In this document: positions 11,430 through 21,723 of the stretch, piece after piece | Position numbering within the stretch: the first letter of the stretch is position 1 | Layout: every line of letters starts with the position of its first letter | Source of the DNA: Thalassolituus sp. | GTDB lineage: Bacteria > Pseudomonadota > Gammaproteobacteria > Pseudomonadales > Oceanobacteraceae | Reading direction: 5' to 3' | Length of the DNA: 55,739 nucleotides | Assembly (NCBI GenBank): GCA_006212115.1 | Contig: PDUK01000012.1 | Coordinates: forward strand, 1 to 55,739 | The notes under the pieces: generated by a model | Told to the model about the DNA's origin: nothing | The model's database searches: none | Seen by the model: the letters and a program-made list of their open reading frames with translations, nothing else | Program-made: the position numbers and the translations under genes

Positions 11430-14062
11430 TACTCCTCATCCCCTTTGTTCACGTTCATCACACCTTCAGCATCGGAAGCCTGTGCCGCCTCGCCATTTTC
11501 TCCAGCAATTTCATCGCCAACGTCATCCTCGTCGGCATCACAAATACGCTCTACGCCGACCAACTTCTCTTTGTCAGCGACTTTGATCAGAGTGACGCCC
11601 TGAGTGTTACGCCCCAGAACCGAAACCTCATCGACACGGGTACGTACTAACGTACCGCGGTCACTGACGAGCATAACCTCGTCACCATCAAAGACCTGTA
11701 CTGCGCCTACAAGTGCGCCATTTCGGTCACTGGTGACCATAGCAATCACACCCTGAGTGCCCCGCCCTTTGGTTGGGAATTCATCGACTTTGGTACGCTT
11801 ACCAAATCCACGCTGAGACGCGGTCAGAATCGTGCCGTCTTCTTCTGGCACGATCAGCGAGATAACACGTTGATCCTCAGCCAGTTTGATGCCGCGCACG
11901 CCGCGTGCGGTTCGGCCCATAGCCCGAACGTCGGATTCTTTGAACCGCACTGCTTTACCCGCGTCGCTCAGCATCAGGATATCTTTTTCACCATCCGTGA
12001 TAGCAACACCAACCAGGTGATCGCCGTCATCCAGTTCACAGGCAATCAAACCCGAGGAACGCGGACGACTGAACTGATCCAGTGTCGTTTTCTTCACGGT
12101 ACCGCGTGCGGTGGCCATGAACACATAGAGATCGTCACGATACTCTTCAACCGGCAGAATCGCTGTAATACGCTCGCCCTCAGAGGAGAGATTCAGTACG
12201 TTCACGATCGGTCGACCACGGGCATTGCGACTGGCTTGAGGAATGTCATACACCGTCAGCCAATACACTTTACCGGCATCCGTGAAACACAACACGGTAT
12301 CGTGGCTGTTAACGACCAGTAAGTGTTCAATGAAATCTTCGTCTTTCATCGCTGTGGCCGACTTACCCTTACCGCCTCGTTTTTGGGCCTGATAAGCATC
12401 CATAGGTTGCGTCTTGGCGTAACCCGTATGCGACAACGTCAGTACCAGTGTTTCTTCTGGAATCAGGTCAGCCATAGTGAGATCGCGTTTCTGAGCAATA
12501 ATCTCAGTACGACGCTCATCGCCGTATTCCTCGCGAATGTTTTCGAGTTCTTCTCGGATCACCTGCATCAGACGGTCCGCACTGCCCAGAATCTCGAGAT
12601 ATTCCGCGATTTCTTCGAGCTTCTGCTGATACTCTGCGATCAGCTTCTCATGCTCGAGACCTGTCAGCTTCTGCAGGCGCAGATCCAGAATCGCTTGAGC
12701 CTGCGCAGGAGAAAGATGATATTTCCCGTCGCGGAAGCCATATTCTTCAGGCAGGTCATCCGGACGACACGCATCCTCACCTGCACGCTCCAGCATATCC
12801 AGAACGTCGCCCGGCTCCCACGCAGCTGCAATCAGGCTCTCTTTCGCTTCGGCGGCAGTCGGCGACTTCTTGATCAGCTCAATCACTGGATCAATGTTCG
12901 CCAATGCCAATGCCAAACCTTCGAGAATATGACCACGTTCACGCGCTTTGCGCAGATCGTAGATGGTGCGACGGGTGACCACTTCACGGCGGTGCTTAAC
13001 GAAGGCATCCAGCAGTTGCTTCAGGTTCAACGTCTTAGGTTGGCCGTCCACCAAGGCCACCGTATTAATACCAAACACACCTTGTAGCTGAGTTTGGGCA
13101 AACAGGTTATTGAGAACCACCTCTGGCATTTCGCCACGACGCAGTTCAACAACGATACGCATACCGTCCTTATCGGACTCGTCACGCAGCTCGGTGATAC
13201 CTTCAATCTTTTTGTCTTTGACCAGCTCAGCGATTTTTTCGATCAGTCGAGCCTTGTTCACCATGTACGGTATTTCGGTGAAGATGATGGATACTTTTCC
13301 GTTTTTCTCATCTTCTTCGAAGTGGTGGCGAGCGCGCAGGTATATACGACCGCGGCCAGTGCGGTAGGCTTCGACGATACCATCGCGACCGTTAATAAAG
13401 GCACCAGTCGGGAAATCAGGGCCAGGAATGTATTCCATCAGGTCGTCGACGGTCAGATTCGGATCGTCGATTAGAGCCAAACAGCCATTGAGTACTTCGG
13501 TCAGGTTGTGGGGCGGAATATTCGTCGCCATACCTACCGCAATACCAGAAGAACCATTTACCAACAGATTCGGAATACGGGTTGGTAGCACCTCAGGGAT
13601 CTGTTCCGTACCGTCGTAGTTGGGAACCCAGTCAACGGTTTCTTTATCGATATCAGCCAGCATGTCGTGGCTGATTTTCTCCATGCGGATTTCTGTGTAA
13701 CGCATCGCCGCAGCGGAGTCGCCGTCCACAGAGCCAAAGTTACCCTGACCATCCACCAAGGTGTAGCGCATGGAAAAGTCCTGAGCCATACGAACAATGG
13801 TGTCGTAAACCGCAGAATCACCGTGCGGGTGGTATTTACCGATGACATCACCGACCACACGGGCGGATTTCTTGTAAGGCTTGTTCCAGTCGTTACCAAG
13901 CACGTTCATCGCGTGCAAAACGCGACGGTGAACTGGCTTCAGGCCATCCCTGACATCAGGCAGAGCACGACCGACAATCACACTCATGGCGTAATCCAGG
14001 TACGATTGCTGTAGCTCGTCTTCAATGTTGATCGGTAGAACTTCTTTGGCTAGATCGCTCAT
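11429..14062 (-). CDS. gyrA: DNA gyrase subunit A
   Basis: Breaks and rejoins DNA in the gyrase A2B2 complex that introduces negative supercoils. I place the start at ATG 14062 ([14 protein letters not shown]), giving 877 residues; the upstream in-frame extension to 14125 lacks family similarity. The catalytic tyrosine is Tyr122 in AAAMRYTEI. In the quinolone-resistance region, Ser83 and Asp87 (GDSAVYDT) are the wild-type residues. The C-terminal beta-pinwheel contains the gyrase box QKRGGKG and ends in a highly acidic tail, as in other gammaproteobacteria. It heads the long minus-strand run. Confidence 0.98.
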   Translation of the reverse strand: MSDLAKEVLPINIEDELQQSYLDYAMSVIVGRALPDVRDGLKPVHRRVLHAMNVLGNDWNKPYKKSARVVGDVIGKYHPHGDSAVYDTIVRMAQDFSMRYTLVDGQGNFGSVDGDSAAAMRYTEIRMEKISHDMLADIDKETVDWVPNYDGTEQIPEVLPTRIPNLLVNGSSGIAVGMATNIPPHNLTEVLNGCLALIDDPNLTVDDLMEYIPGPDFPTGAFINGRDGIVEAYRTGRGRIYLRARHHFEEDEKNGKVSIIFTEIPYMVNKARLIEKIAELVKDKKIEGITELRDESDKDGMRIVVELRRGEMPEVVLNNLFAQTQLQGVFGINTVALVDGQPKTLNLKQLLDAFVKHRREVVTRRTIYDLRKARERGHILEGLALALANIDPVIELIKKSPTAAEAKESLIAAAWEPGDVLDMLERAGEDACRPDDLPEEYGFRDGKYHLSPAQAQAILDLRLQKLTGLEHEKLIAEYQQKLEEIAEYLEILGSADRLMQVIREELENIREEYGDERRTEIIAQKRDLTMADLIPEETLVLTLSHTGYAKTQPMDAYQAQKRGGKGKSATAMKDEDFIEHLLVVNSHDTVLCFTDAGKVYWLTVYDIPQASRNARGRPIVNVLNLSSEGERITAILPVEEYRDDLYVFMATARGTVKKTTLDQFSRPRSSGLIACELDDGDHLVGVAITDGEKDILMLSDAGKAVRFKESDVRAMGRTARGVRGIKLAEDQRVISLIVPEEDGTILTASQRGFGKRTKVDEFPTKGRGTQGVIAMVTSDRNGALVGAVQVFDGDEVMLVSDRGTLVRTRVDEVSVLGRNTQGVTLIKVADKEKLVGVERICDADEDDVGDEIAGENGEAAQASDAEGVMNVNKGDEE

Positions 14063-14149
14063 ATAAACTCTGGCCCGTACTCTCTCCCGCCAATGGCGGA
14101 TTTCCTTTGAATGGATACATCGCACGTCACGCGATATACAAGGCTCGGG

Positions 14150-14158
14150 ATCATATCA
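14150..14158 (-). promoter_or_regulatory. Candidate extended -10 promoter of gyrA
   Basis: The minus strand reads TGATATGAT, an extended -10 element (TG, one base, TATGAT) about 90 bases before the gyrA ATG. No good -35 box is present at 17 bases, which fits extended -10 promoters. It lies in the 263-base gap between divergent gyrA and mtaD. Confidence 0.4.
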
Positions 14159-14325
14159 CATTTTGGCGTCATACCTAATGAGAGCGCCTGAATGGCCCTG
14201 TGAGGCGTTTTCTCATCTGAACGGACGTTCCCTACTGGTCAATAAATGATCTCTCAAAACGCAATCCTATCGTCGACGTGAATTGCATTCGTTATACTGA
14301 TCACCCGACCCGCTGAGGAGGCACC

Positions 14326-15630
14326 ATGCACGCAGATCTGCGCATTGATACACGTTGGCTTTTACCCATGACCGACGATGCACCCGTGCTCGAAAACCAC
14401 TCGGTCTTCGTCACTGACGGGCGAATCGTGCTTGTCCAACCTACTGAGGTAGCTGGCCCTGAAGCAGCAGAGCGCATCGTACTGGACCAGCATGCCCTGC
14501 TACCGGGCTACATCAATGCTCATGGACACGCCGCAATGTCCCTCTTTCGCGGACTTGCTGACGACCTGCCACTGATGACCTGGCTGCAGGACCACATCTG
14601 GCCCTCAGAGGTGAAGTGGGTAGATTCCGCTTTCGTCTATCAGGGAACTCAGCTGGCCATCGCCGAGATGCTACGTTGTGGTACCACTACCTTTGCTGAT
14701 ATGTACTTCTACTCATCGGACAGTATCGACGCAGCCCTTAACGCCGGAATACGCACAGTCAGTTTCACTCCCGTACTGGACTTCCCTACCAATTTTGCGC
14801 AAAACGCCGATGAATACATACGCAAAACAATGGATGTGCATAATAAATATCGCCACCAGCCCCTGGCGCACATTGGCATCGGCCCCCATGCTCCGTACAC
14901 CGTTTCCGACGGGCCGTTAAAAGAGATCGCGACACTGGCAAATCAAACGGGAATGCCGGTACAGATTCACCTTCACGAAACCGCATTTGAAGTGCAGCAA
15001 AGCATCGAAGAGCGGGGTCAACGGCCGACGCAACGTCTCGCAGAGCTCGGCTTCCTGAACGAATCGGTCAGCTGTGTGCATATGACTCAGATCGATGAAA
15101 CCGACATCAAACTGTTGCAACAGACCGGCGCAAGCGTTGTGCACTGTCCTGAATCCAACCTCAAACTCGCAAGCGGCTTCTGCCCCATCGAGAACCTTAT
15201 TCAGGCGGGAGTGAATGTCGGAATCGGTACAGATGGTGCCGCGAGCAACAACGACCTGAACATTCAAGGTGAAATGAAAACCGCAGCCATGTTGGCCAAA
15301 GCGGTTGCCAATGATGCCGCCGCGCTGAACGCCATGAGTGCGTTAAAAATGGCAACCATTAACAGTGCCCGTGCACTACGAATAGATGACGTTACGGGCT
15401 CCATTGAAGTCGGTAAATTCGCAGACCTGCAAGCCGTTCGCCTTGATGCCCTGACACAGACACCAATATACGACCCAGCCTCACAGCTCGTGTACACCGA
15501 CAGCAGCAGATACACGGAGTACACCTGGGTAGCCGGCAAAGCACTACTGCACTCTGGCCGCCTGACCAGCATCGACGAAAACGCCGTTACCGAAAACGCA
15601 CGCCTGTGGCAAAACAAAATTCAACCCTGA
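14326..15630 (+). CDS. mtaD: 5-methylthioadenosine / S-adenosylhomocysteine deaminase (TRZ/ATZ amidohydrolase)
   Basis: Zinc-dependent amidohydrolase of 434 residues that probably deaminates methylthioadenosine or adenosylhomocysteine. Metal ligands are visible in AHGH (His66, His68), in the HLHETAFE segment, in a CVHMTQ segment near 245–250, and in [12 protein letters not shown], which carries the catalytic Asp. A strong TGAGGAGG ribosome site lies five bases before ATG 14326. Gene order mtaD–ubiG–mupP–yciK divergent from gyrA matches Pseudomonas; mtnA, which sits between gyrA and mtaD there, is absent. The exact substrate is inferred from family and context. Confidence 0.9.
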   Translation: MHADLRIDTRWLLPMTDDAPVLENHSVFVTDGRIVLVQPTEVAGPEAAERIVLDQHALLPGYINAHGHAAMSLFRGLADDLPLMTWLQDHIWPSEVKWVDSAFVYQGTQLAIAEMLRCGTTTFADMYFYSSDSIDAALNAGIRTVSFTPVLDFPTNFAQNADEYIRKTMDVHNKYRHQPLAHIGIGPHAPYTVSDGPLKEIATLANQTGMPVQIHLHETAFEVQQSIEERGQRPTQRLAELGFLNESVSCVHMTQIDETDIKLLQQTGASVVHCPESNLKLASGFCPIENLIQAGVNVGIGTDGAASNNDLNIQGEMKTAAMLAKAVANDAAALNAMSALKMATINSARALRIDDVTGSIEVGKFADLQAVRLDALTQTPIYDPASQLVYTDSSRYTEYTWVAGKALLHSGRLTSIDENAVTENARLWQNKIQP

Positions 15631-15637
15631 CGGAAAC

Positions 15638-16360
15638 ATGATGAGCGAAGCAAAGAAAATAAACGTAGACCGTGCCGAAGTCGCCAAGTTTGAAGCTCTG
15701 GCATCACGTTGGTGGGATCGCGAAAGCGAATTCAAGCCCCTACACGACATCAATCCGCTGCGCACCAACTACATTGACGTGCATGCCGTACTTGCCGGAA
15801 AGAAGGTACTGGATGTTGGTTGCGGTGGTGGCATTCTGAGCGAAGCAATGGCTCAACGTGGTGCTGACGTGACCGGTATCGACATGGGCGCAGCGCCGCT
15901 CACTGTCGCCCGTTTGCACGCTCTGGAGAGCGGAGTAAATGTTGAGTATCGCCAGGTGCCCGTTGAAGAACTGGCCGAAGAGATGCCAGGTGCATTTGAT
16001 GTGGTTACGTGCCTCGAGATGTTGGAACACGTTCCTGATCCGGCTTCTATCATTGCCGCTTGCAAAAAGCTGGTAAAACCCGGTGGTTGGGTGTTCTTCT
16101 CAACCATCAATCGCAACCCAAAGGCCTATGCGATGGCGATCATAGGTGCAGAATACATTATGCGTATGCTGCCGCCGGGTACACACGACTACGACAAATT
16201 CATCAAACCGAGCGAATTAACACGCTGGTGTCGTGCCGCTGAACTCAGTGTGATCGATATGACGGGCCTGATCTATAACCCGCTCACGAGAGAGTACAGC
16301 CTGAAAGCGCAGGACGTAGACGTAAACTACATGATAGCGACTCGCCGGGGCGAAGAATGA
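15638..16360 (+). CDS. ubiG: Ubiquinone biosynthesis O-methyltransferase
   Basis: SAM-dependent enzyme that performs both O-methylations of ubiquinone synthesis. The 240-residue class I methyltransferase has [12 protein letters not shown] (motif I), the family-specific N-terminus [14 protein letters not shown], and the [11 protein letters not shown] block. Two adjacent ATGs (15638 and 15641) are possible starts. The gene begins seven bases after mtaD and overlaps mupP by four bases. Confidence 0.96.
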   Translation: MMSEAKKINVDRAEVAKFEALASRWWDRESEFKPLHDINPLRTNYIDVHAVLAGKKVLDVGCGGGILSEAMAQRGADVTGIDMGAAPLTVARLHALESGVNVEYRQVPVEELAEEMPGAFDVVTCLEMLEHVPDPASIIAACKKLVKPGGWVFFSTINRNPKAYAMAIIGAEYIMRMLPPGTHDYDKFIKPSELTRWCRAAELSVIDMTGLIYNPLTREYSLKAQDVDVNYMIATRRGEE

Positions 16361-17004
16361 CACCATCCGCGGTTCTCTTCGATCTCGACGGCACGTTAGT
16401 CGACACCGCGCTGGATTTTTTCAGCGTGGTAAACGAATTGCGTGACGCAGATGGCCTGCCGCCACTGCCCGATCGCAAGATCCGAGATCAGGTTAGTAAC
16501 GGCGGCGTCGCACTGGCCTGTCTGACCTGGAACATCACCCGAGATCATCCAGACATACAGACCTATCGCCAGCGCTTACTCGATCATTATGAGCACAAGG
16601 TCGGTGAAAACGCGGTTCTTTTCTCAGGTTTCGATTCCGTTCTTCAAACGCTACGCTCTCTGCAGATACCTTGGGGCATAGTGACGAACAAACCACGCCT
16701 CTATACAGATCTGTTACTCGAGCGCATGCCTTTGCACGCCGACTATGTGATCTGCCCTGAAGATGTGACCAAGAGCAAACCTGCTCCGGACAGTCTGCTG
16801 CTCTGCGCTGAGAAGATGCAGGTACCACCAGACCAATGCTGGTACGTTGGCGATCATATAAGAGACATAGAAGCTGCACGCGCTGCAGGGATGAAGAGTT
16901 TCGCCGCCAACTTCGGCTATATAGCCGACGACGAAGACTCGACTGACTGGAAAGCGGACGCGTACTTATCAAACCCAGAAGAGCTGTTGCACCACCTTTG
17001 GTAG
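16357..17004 (+). CDS. mupP: HAD phosphatase, probably N-acetylmuramic acid 6-phosphate phosphatase MupP
   Basis: Haloacid-dehalogenase-type phosphatase of 215 residues. The DxDGT motif [10 protein letters not shown] supplies nucleophile Asp9 and Asp11, GIVTNKP is motif II, a lysine in KSKPAPD is motif III, and [17 protein letters not shown] is motif IV. In Pseudomonas putida the gene next to ubiG encodes MupP, which acts in a cell-wall recycling route; the shared position supports that call, but phosphoglycolate phosphatase (Gph) is the main alternative. It overlaps ubiG by ATGA. Confidence 0.82.
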   Translation: MTPSAVLFDLDGTLVDTALDFFSVVNELRDADGLPPLPDRKIRDQVSNGGVALACLTWNITRDHPDIQTYRQRLLDHYEHKVGENAVLFSGFDSVLQTLRSLQIPWGIVTNKPRLYTDLLLERMPLHADYVICPEDVTKSKPAPDSLLLCAEKMQVPPDQCWYVGDHIRDIEAARAAGMKSFAANFGYIADDEDSTDWKADAYLSNPEELLHHLW

Positions 17005-17092
17005 TAACTGGTCGCAGCGGCAAGATCTCTCCGGTCATTGCCGCATGTTTCCCGGCCAGAAAATCCGATTAATCACTCAAAACCGAAATATT

Positions 17093-17845
17093 ATGCACAC
17101 ATCCAATATTTTAAACGGACGCTCCATCCTGGTTGTCGGTAGCAGCGAGGGCATTGGCAGAGAAGCGGCACTAACGTATGCACGTGCTGGTGCAAAATTG
17201 ATGATTCTGGCGAGAAACACTTCAGCGTTAGAGCAACTAAAACGTCAAATCATCGCTGAAGGCCTGTGTTCACCAACGATATTTCAGTTTGATCTCGAGA
17301 GTAAAAATGAGGATGAGTATCGACAATTGGCACAACACATAGAAGCCGAGAGCCATACCCTCGACGGTGCCCTGCTCAACGCTTCGCTTCTGGGCGCACG
17401 CACAACGCTGGCGGACTACCCATGGGACACCTGGCAGCAAGTGATGCAGGTAAACGTCAATGCGCAATTCTTGTTGGTTAAGCACCTGCTGCCACTTCTA
17501 CAGCGCAGCAGTACGGACGCTTCACTGGTACTCACCACCAGCAGCGTCGGGCGTCAGGGCCGGGCTGAATGGGGAGCCTACTCAGTCTCTAAGTTCGCCA
17601 CTGAAGCACTCATGCAAATCTGCGGACAGGAAGTCGGCGAAAACAGCCCGGTGCGGATAAACTGCATCAACCCCGGTGGCACCCGCACCGCCATGCGCGC
17701 AGCAGCCTATCCGGAGGAAGACCCGAGCAGCGTCCGAACGCCTGCTGACATTATGGATTTGTACCTACACCTGATGAGCCCCGAATCATCAGATGTGAGA
17801 GGACAGAGTATCGACGCACAAAACTGGAATCGCCAGAAGGCCTGA
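17093..17845 (+). CDS. yciK: YciK-family short-chain dehydrogenase
   Basis: NAD(P)-dependent oxidoreductase of 250 residues with a Rossmann glycine motif near the start (VGSSEGIGREAA) and the catalytic Tyr-x-x-x-Lys as YSVSK, preceded by a serine in TTSSVGRQGR. I chose ATG 17093 because the family begins MHxxxxLLxxR just before the Rossmann fold; the longer frame from 17045 adds 16 residues without family similarity. The ribosome site before 17093 is weak. Physiological substrate is unknown. Context (mupP–yciK) matches Pseudomonas. Confidence 0.85.
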   Translation: MHTSNILNGRSILVVGSSEGIGREAALTYARAGAKLMILARNTSALEQLKRQIIAEGLCSPTIFQFDLESKNEDEYRQLAQHIEAESHTLDGALLNASLLGARTTLADYPWDTWQQVMQVNVNAQFLLVKHLLPLLQRSSTDASLVLTTSSVGRQGRAEWGAYSVSKFATEALMQICGQEVGENSPVRINCINPGGTRTAMRAAAYPEEDPSSVRTPADIMDLYLHLMSPESSDVRGQSIDAQNWNRQKA

Positions 17846-17988
17846 CACCCCTTGAGCGGCAACAACAGTCAGCAAACCGCCTCTGAATTGCCGCTATTTA
17901 CGTCAATCCACTGTCGCTTTTCCGTTTAAAAAATCAAAAAAACCTTTAACTACCTGATTTTTATAAACTTTTTAGGGCGGTGAAAGAG

Positions 17989-18004
17989 TGGCATAGAAAT
18001 CGCT
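17989..18004 (+). promoter_or_regulatory. Sigma-54 promoter upstream of the diguanylate cyclase gene
   Basis: The sequence TGGCATAGAAATCGCT has GG and GC exactly ten bases apart and matches the RpoN consensus TGGCAYRNNNNTTGCW at all fixed positions but one (C instead of T before GC). It ends 40 bases before the start of the GGDEF gene, on the same strand. An A/T-rich stretch just upstream (17925–17972) could hold an IHF or activator site. Confidence 0.7.
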
Positions 18005-18044
18005 TATTCCTCCACATTGATATCACCAATGTATGAGGTAGCTC

Positions 18045-19046
18045 ATGGTCAGCCCAATGAATGGCAGAGCGGAACTGCGAGATGATAAGGTCATCACCCC
18101 GTTTGGGGACCTGGCCCCGCGCCCGGATATCCGCCCTGAAGTGCTGTTACGCCTGTCCGGCAAGTTGCAGACCACACTCGAGTTAAGTCAGTTGCTCGAA
18201 ATATTCCTGGAAGAAATTCAACAAGCGGTTCTGGTTGATGGGCTCACCTTCCACCACGAACCGACCGGCACTACGCTGGCTGTGGGACGCAACTCACTGC
18301 ACACCGCCAATTACCGACTACAGACGCAACAGGATTACATGGGTGATATGACGTTTCATCGCTCCACGCGTTTCCGCGAACACGAACTGGCCAACATCGA
18401 AGGCCTGATGACCACATTGGTGTACCCGCTGCGTAATGCACTGCGATATCACGAAGCTCTGGCTGCGGCATTCCGTGACCCACTCACAGGAGCGGGTAAC
18501 CGCGTTGCATTGGATAAAACGTTAGCTCGTGAAGTTGAACTGTCCAAGCGACATGATCAGCCCCTCTCCGTATTGATGCTCGACCTCGATCACTTTAAGC
18601 AGGTCAATGACGAATTTGGCCACAGCATGGGTGATAAAGTGCTGAAAGAAGCAGTTAAAGCGATTACCGGCTGCATCCGCCAGACTGACATGTGTTTCCG
18701 CTACGGCGGCGAAGAATTTCTGATTATGCTGAGTAACGCAGATCAGTCAGGCGCCCTTCGTATCGCCGAACGTGTACGCATGGGCATCGGCCAACTTACC
18801 TTCGCGGGCGCGAAACATCTGCAGGTCACCTCTAGTATTGGCTGCGCAACACTGACTGCTGCCGATGACACCGAAGAGCTGGTAACGCGCGCGGACACTG
18901 CTCTCTATGTCGCCAAAGACAGCGGCCGCAATCGCGTAATCAGTGATCTGGATATTGAATACGCTCGCCAGAGTGATGACAAAGCGGAAGCTCAGGCTGA
19001 GCCTCAGGCGAGCGCTGAAGACACGCCGCCTCAACTGAAAAACTAA
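18045..19046 (+). CDS. Diguanylate cyclase (GAF-like sensor plus GGDEF domain)
   Basis: Makes cyclic di-GMP from two GTP. The 333-residue soluble protein has a GAF-like N-terminal region (about 35–135), then a GGDEF domain starting DPLTGAGNR (145–153). The active-site loop is GGEEF (221–225), a functional variant, and the inhibitory site RxxD is intact (RQTD, 212–215), so product feedback is expected. The tail after about 305 is acidic, Gln- and Ala-rich, and looks disordered. GAGGT precedes the ATG. No membrane helix is seen. Pseudomonas aeruginosa has a similar cyclase (PA3177) between the yciK-type gene and rluB, so the position is conserved. The sigma-54 promoter makes regulation by an RpoN activator likely. 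Confidence 0.93.
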   Translation: MVSPMNGRAELRDDKVITPFGDLAPRPDIRPEVLLRLSGKLQTTLELSQLLEIFLEEIQQAVLVDGLTFHHEPTGTTLAVGRNSLHTANYRLQTQQDYMGDMTFHRSTRFREHELANIEGLMTTLVYPLRNALRYHEALAAAFRDPLTGAGNRVALDKTLAREVELSKRHDQPLSVLMLDLDHFKQVNDEFGHSMGDKVLKEAVKAITGCIRQTDMCFRYGGEEFLIMLSNADQSGALRIAERVRMGIGQLTFAGAKHLQVTSSIGCATLTAADDTEELVTRADTALYVAKDSGRNRVISDLDIEYARQSDDKAEAQAEPQASAEDTPPQLKN

Positions 19047-19071
19047 GAACCGCCTCCTGATGCAGCGGCTG

Positions 19072-19097
19072 GCCGCAAACGCTTCAGCGTTTGCGGC
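19072..19097. terminator. Perfect 12-bp inverted repeat at a convergent gene junction
   Basis: GCCGCAAACGCT (19072–19083) and its exact reverse complement (19086–19097) are separated by two bases. It sits between the convergent cyclase and rluB genes and includes the rluB stop and last codons. It is a strong hairpin on both strands but lacks a T tract, so termination is likely but not certain. Confidence 0.55.
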
Positions 19098-19917
19098 GCG
19101 TCGCAGACTGACGAACTTTCTGCTTTCTTGCCTGACGCTGATACTGCTCTTTTTCTTTCCCGATAAACTTCTTAACCGGACGCCTGCGCAGTTCTACTAA
19201 GTCATAAAGGTCGTTAACTTCTTTCTGCCCCAGTTCTACCCAGGTTCCAACCGGTACGTTGGCCGGCATAAAGATGCAACCATACCGTACCCGCTTCAGG
19301 CGACTCACACTGATTTCCTGGCTCTCCCAAAGACGACGGACTTCGCGATTGCGCCCTTCCATCAGTACGACGTGATACCACTTATTCTGCCCTTCACCAT
19401 CGAAGTAGCGAACATCGGTAAAGCTGGCCATACCGTCCTCGAGGAGTACACCCTCTTTCAGGCGATTGATCATGTCCTCGTCAACATCTCCGCGAACGCG
19501 CACCGCATACTCACGGTCTACTCCGCTGGAGGGATGCATCAGTTTATTCGCCAGCTCACCATCGGTGGTAAACAGCAGCAGGCCACTGGTGTTGATATCC
19601 AGCCTGCCGACGTTGATCCAACGTTCGTTCTTAGTCTTTGGCAAGTGATCAAAAACAGTCGGACGCCCCTCAGGGTCTTCTCGCGTACAGACCTCCCCAA
19701 CAGGCTTGTTGTAGGCAATAACACGAGTGTTTACTCCTACTTCCTCTACCGCAACTGCACGACCGTCGACGCGGATGTCATCGTGGCGACCAGCACGGTC
19801 TCCGAGTTTGGCACGCTCACCGTTTACGGTTACACGTCCATCGGCAATCCAACGCTCTGCTTCACGGCGCGATGCAATACCGGCTGTGGCTAATAATTTT
19901 TGAATACGCTCATTCAT
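19084..19917 (-). CDS. rluB: 23S rRNA pseudouridine synthase RluB (uridine 2605)
   Basis: RsuA/RluB-family enzyme of 277 residues. An N-terminal S4 RNA-binding domain ([20 protein letters not shown] onward) is followed by the catalytic domain with the active-site Asp in [11 protein letters not shown] and a conserved [10 protein letters not shown] block. The C-terminus is very basic. I start at ATG 19917, which overlaps the scpB stop by eight bases; the in-frame extension to 19968 lies inside scpB. RluB is favoured over RsuA or RluE by the scpA–scpB–rluB order. Confidence 0.92.
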   Translation of the reverse strand: MNERIQKLLATAGIASRREAERWIADGRVTVNGERAKLGDRAGRHDDIRVDGRAVAVEEVGVNTRVIAYNKPVGEVCTREDPEGRPTVFDHLPKTKNERWINVGRLDINTSGLLLFTTDGELANKLMHPSSGVDREYAVRVRGDVDEDMINRLKEGVLLEDGMASFTDVRYFDGEGQNKWYHVVLMEGRNREVRRLWESQEISVSRLKRVRYGCIFMPANVPVGTWVELGQKEVNDLYDLVELRRRPVKKFIGKEKEQYQRQARKQKVRQSATRRKR

Positions 19918-20830
19918 GATCGGGGGCTTCTTCCTCAGCGTCGTCGAGGCCATTCCTCTCGAGGACATCTTTTTCGTTCGTTATCTCGTCCGGCTCCGCC
20001 GACTGCGAGTGCTGTTCTTCGAGGCGCTGCAAGATCTGACTCAGGTCACGTACCTTGCGAGGCTCACCTTTACCTTGTCCGGCTTTTCCCTGACGTTTTC
20101 CAGAACCGTTTTCCAGTGGTTCGTATACATTATCTTCGACTTTATCGACCAGCGCCGCTGCCGCTGCGAGATCGTCCTCAGTCTGACTCAGTACCTCAGC
20201 ACCTCGCTCTTCACGCTCCTCATCCGAGGAAAAGTCGTAATGCATAGGAGTCGGCTGTCGGGCTTCGGCGTCGTCTCCGAGTTGTAAGCGTCGGCTACTG
20301 TCTTCCAGCTCCCGGATTTCCATCAACGAGGGCAAGTCTTCGAGAGACTGCAAACCAAAGTAGTCCAGAAATTCCCGAGTGGTTGCATACATTGCGGGAC
20401 GTCCCGGCGCATCGCGGTGACCCACGACCCGCACCCAATTCCGTTCCAACAAAGCACGTATGGTGGACGAGCTGACAACAACGCCACGCACATCTTCAAT
20501 GTCGCCTCGCGTAACCGGCTGACGATACGCAATCAACGCCAGCGTCTCAAGTAAAGCACGCGTATAACGCTGTGGTTTCTCTTCCCACAGGCGAGCCACG
20601 TAAGAAGCGGTGTCAGAACGTACCTGCAAGCGGAATCCAGACGCCACCTCTGCGACTTCTACACCGCGCCCCAGCAGATCTTTGCGGAGTTCCACGATGG
20701 CGTCCAGAATTTCACCGGACGTTGGCTCCATGCCCTCGACAAACAGCGTTTTCAGACGTTCCACCGAGAGAGGCATGCCCGCCGCCATCAATGCAGCTTC
20801 GATGATATTTTTAAGCGCCGGCGTGCTCAT
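19910..20830 (-). CDS. scpB: Segregation and condensation protein B
   Basis: Winged-helix subunit of the SMC-ScpAB condensin that organises chromosomes. The first 190 or so residues hold the two winged-helix units (SVERLKTLF, then [19 protein letters not shown] and [21 protein letters not shown]). The last 115 residues are a long, acidic, low-complexity tail (repeated Glu, Asp, Gln) that is longer than in Firmicutes proteins and probably disordered. It overlaps scpA by 20 bases. Confidence 0.94.
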   Translation of the reverse strand: MSTPALKNIIEAALMAAGMPLSVERLKTLFVEGMEPTSGEILDAIVELRKDLLGRGVEVAEVASGFRLQVRSDTASYVARLWEEKPQRYTRALLETLALIAYRQPVTRGDIEDVRGVVVSSSTIRALLERNWVRVVGHRDAPGRPAMYATTREFLDYFGLQSLEDLPSLMEIRELEDSSRRLQLGDDAEARQPTPMHYDFSSDEEREERGAEVLSQTEDDLAAAAALVDKVEDNVYEPLENGSGKRQGKAGQGKGEPRKVRDLSQILQRLEEQHSQSAEPDEITNEKDVLERNGLDDAEEEAPDHE

Positions 20831-21605
20831 TCGCTCCCCCTCGAAGCTTCACATGTATGGTGCCCAGAGGTTCATGCTGTACTAAGTCCAGCATGCCCTC
20901 TTTGATCAGTTCCAGAACCGCCAGAAAGCTTACTACGACGCCAAGCTTTCCCTCTTCGGCGGTAAATAACTGACTAAATGGTACGAAGTGCCCACCTTTT
21001 AAGGCCTCCAGAATATCGGCCATACGCTCGCGGGTAGAAAGCTGCTCTCGCTCAATTTCGTGATGCTCAAACCGTTCCGCACGACGCATTACCGCCGCCA
21101 TAGCCAACATGATTTCCCGCATATCCACGTCTGGGTGGATACGCTCCTGAATCCGGTCAGGTGCATCCACCTCAGCGACAAAAATGTCCCGTTCAAGGCG
21201 AGGTAACTCGTCAATCTGCTCGGCAGCAGTACGAAAGCGCTCGTACTCCTGAAGGCGTCGGATCAATTCGGCACGAGGGTCCTCTTCCTCACCATCCTCT
21301 TCGCTTTTCTGACGTGGAAGCAGCATACGACTTTTAATTTCTGCCAGCATGGCCGCCATTACCATGTACTCCGCGGCCAATTCCAACTGCAATGCCTGCA
21401 TCATATCGATGTACTGCATGTACTGATCGACAATATCCGACACGTTCACCTCGAGAATATCGAGGTTTTGCTTACGGATCAGGTACAGCAGGAGATCAAG
21501 CGGTCCTTCGAACTGATCGAGGATGATCTCAAGGGCGTCGGGAGGAATATAAAGATCCAACGGCAACTGAGTCATCGGCTGCCCCTGAATCAACGCAAAA
21601 GGCAT
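20811..21605 (-). CDS. scpA: Segregation and condensation protein A
   Basis: Kleisin subunit that bridges the SMC heads in condensin. The diagnostic N-terminal block FEGPLDLLLYLIRKQNLDIL is followed by LAAEYMVMAAMLAEIKSRMLLP, and the C-terminus ends in a winged helix overlapping scpB. The start is uncertain. ATG 21605 (MPFALIQGQP), preceded by AGGGTGAA, gives 264 residues and is my choice. An in-frame TTG at 21698 would add 31 residues but has no ribosome site. ATG 21575 is also possible. Confidence 0.92.
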   Translation of the reverse strand: MPFALIQGQPMTQLPLDLYIPPDALEIILDQFEGPLDLLLYLIRKQNLDILEVNVSDIVDQYMQYIDMMQALQLELAAEYMVMAAMLAEIKSRMLLPRQKSEEDGEEEDPRAELIRRLQEYERFRTAAEQIDELPRLERDIFVAEVDAPDRIQERIHPDVDMREIMLAMAAVMRRAERFEHHEIEREQLSTRERMADILEALKGGHFVPFSQLFTAEEGKLGVVVSFLAVLELIKEGMLDLVQHEPLGTIHVKLRGGANEHAGA

Positions 21606-21723
21606 TTCACCCTGCTTTGCCGCAGGCGCCCTCTGGTCAGTGTGTTCCTGATCGCTTGATTCCAATATCCCTCGCCCCTGTTGTCGTTCGGCAGGCAATC
21701 TGAGCGGCTGACTGAGCCGGACC

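Noticed and set aside
12323-13087. A 254-codon open frame on the plus strand across gyrA
   Set aside because: It lies wholly antisense to gyrA; the composition follows the complement of conserved gyrase codons and no family is recognisable.
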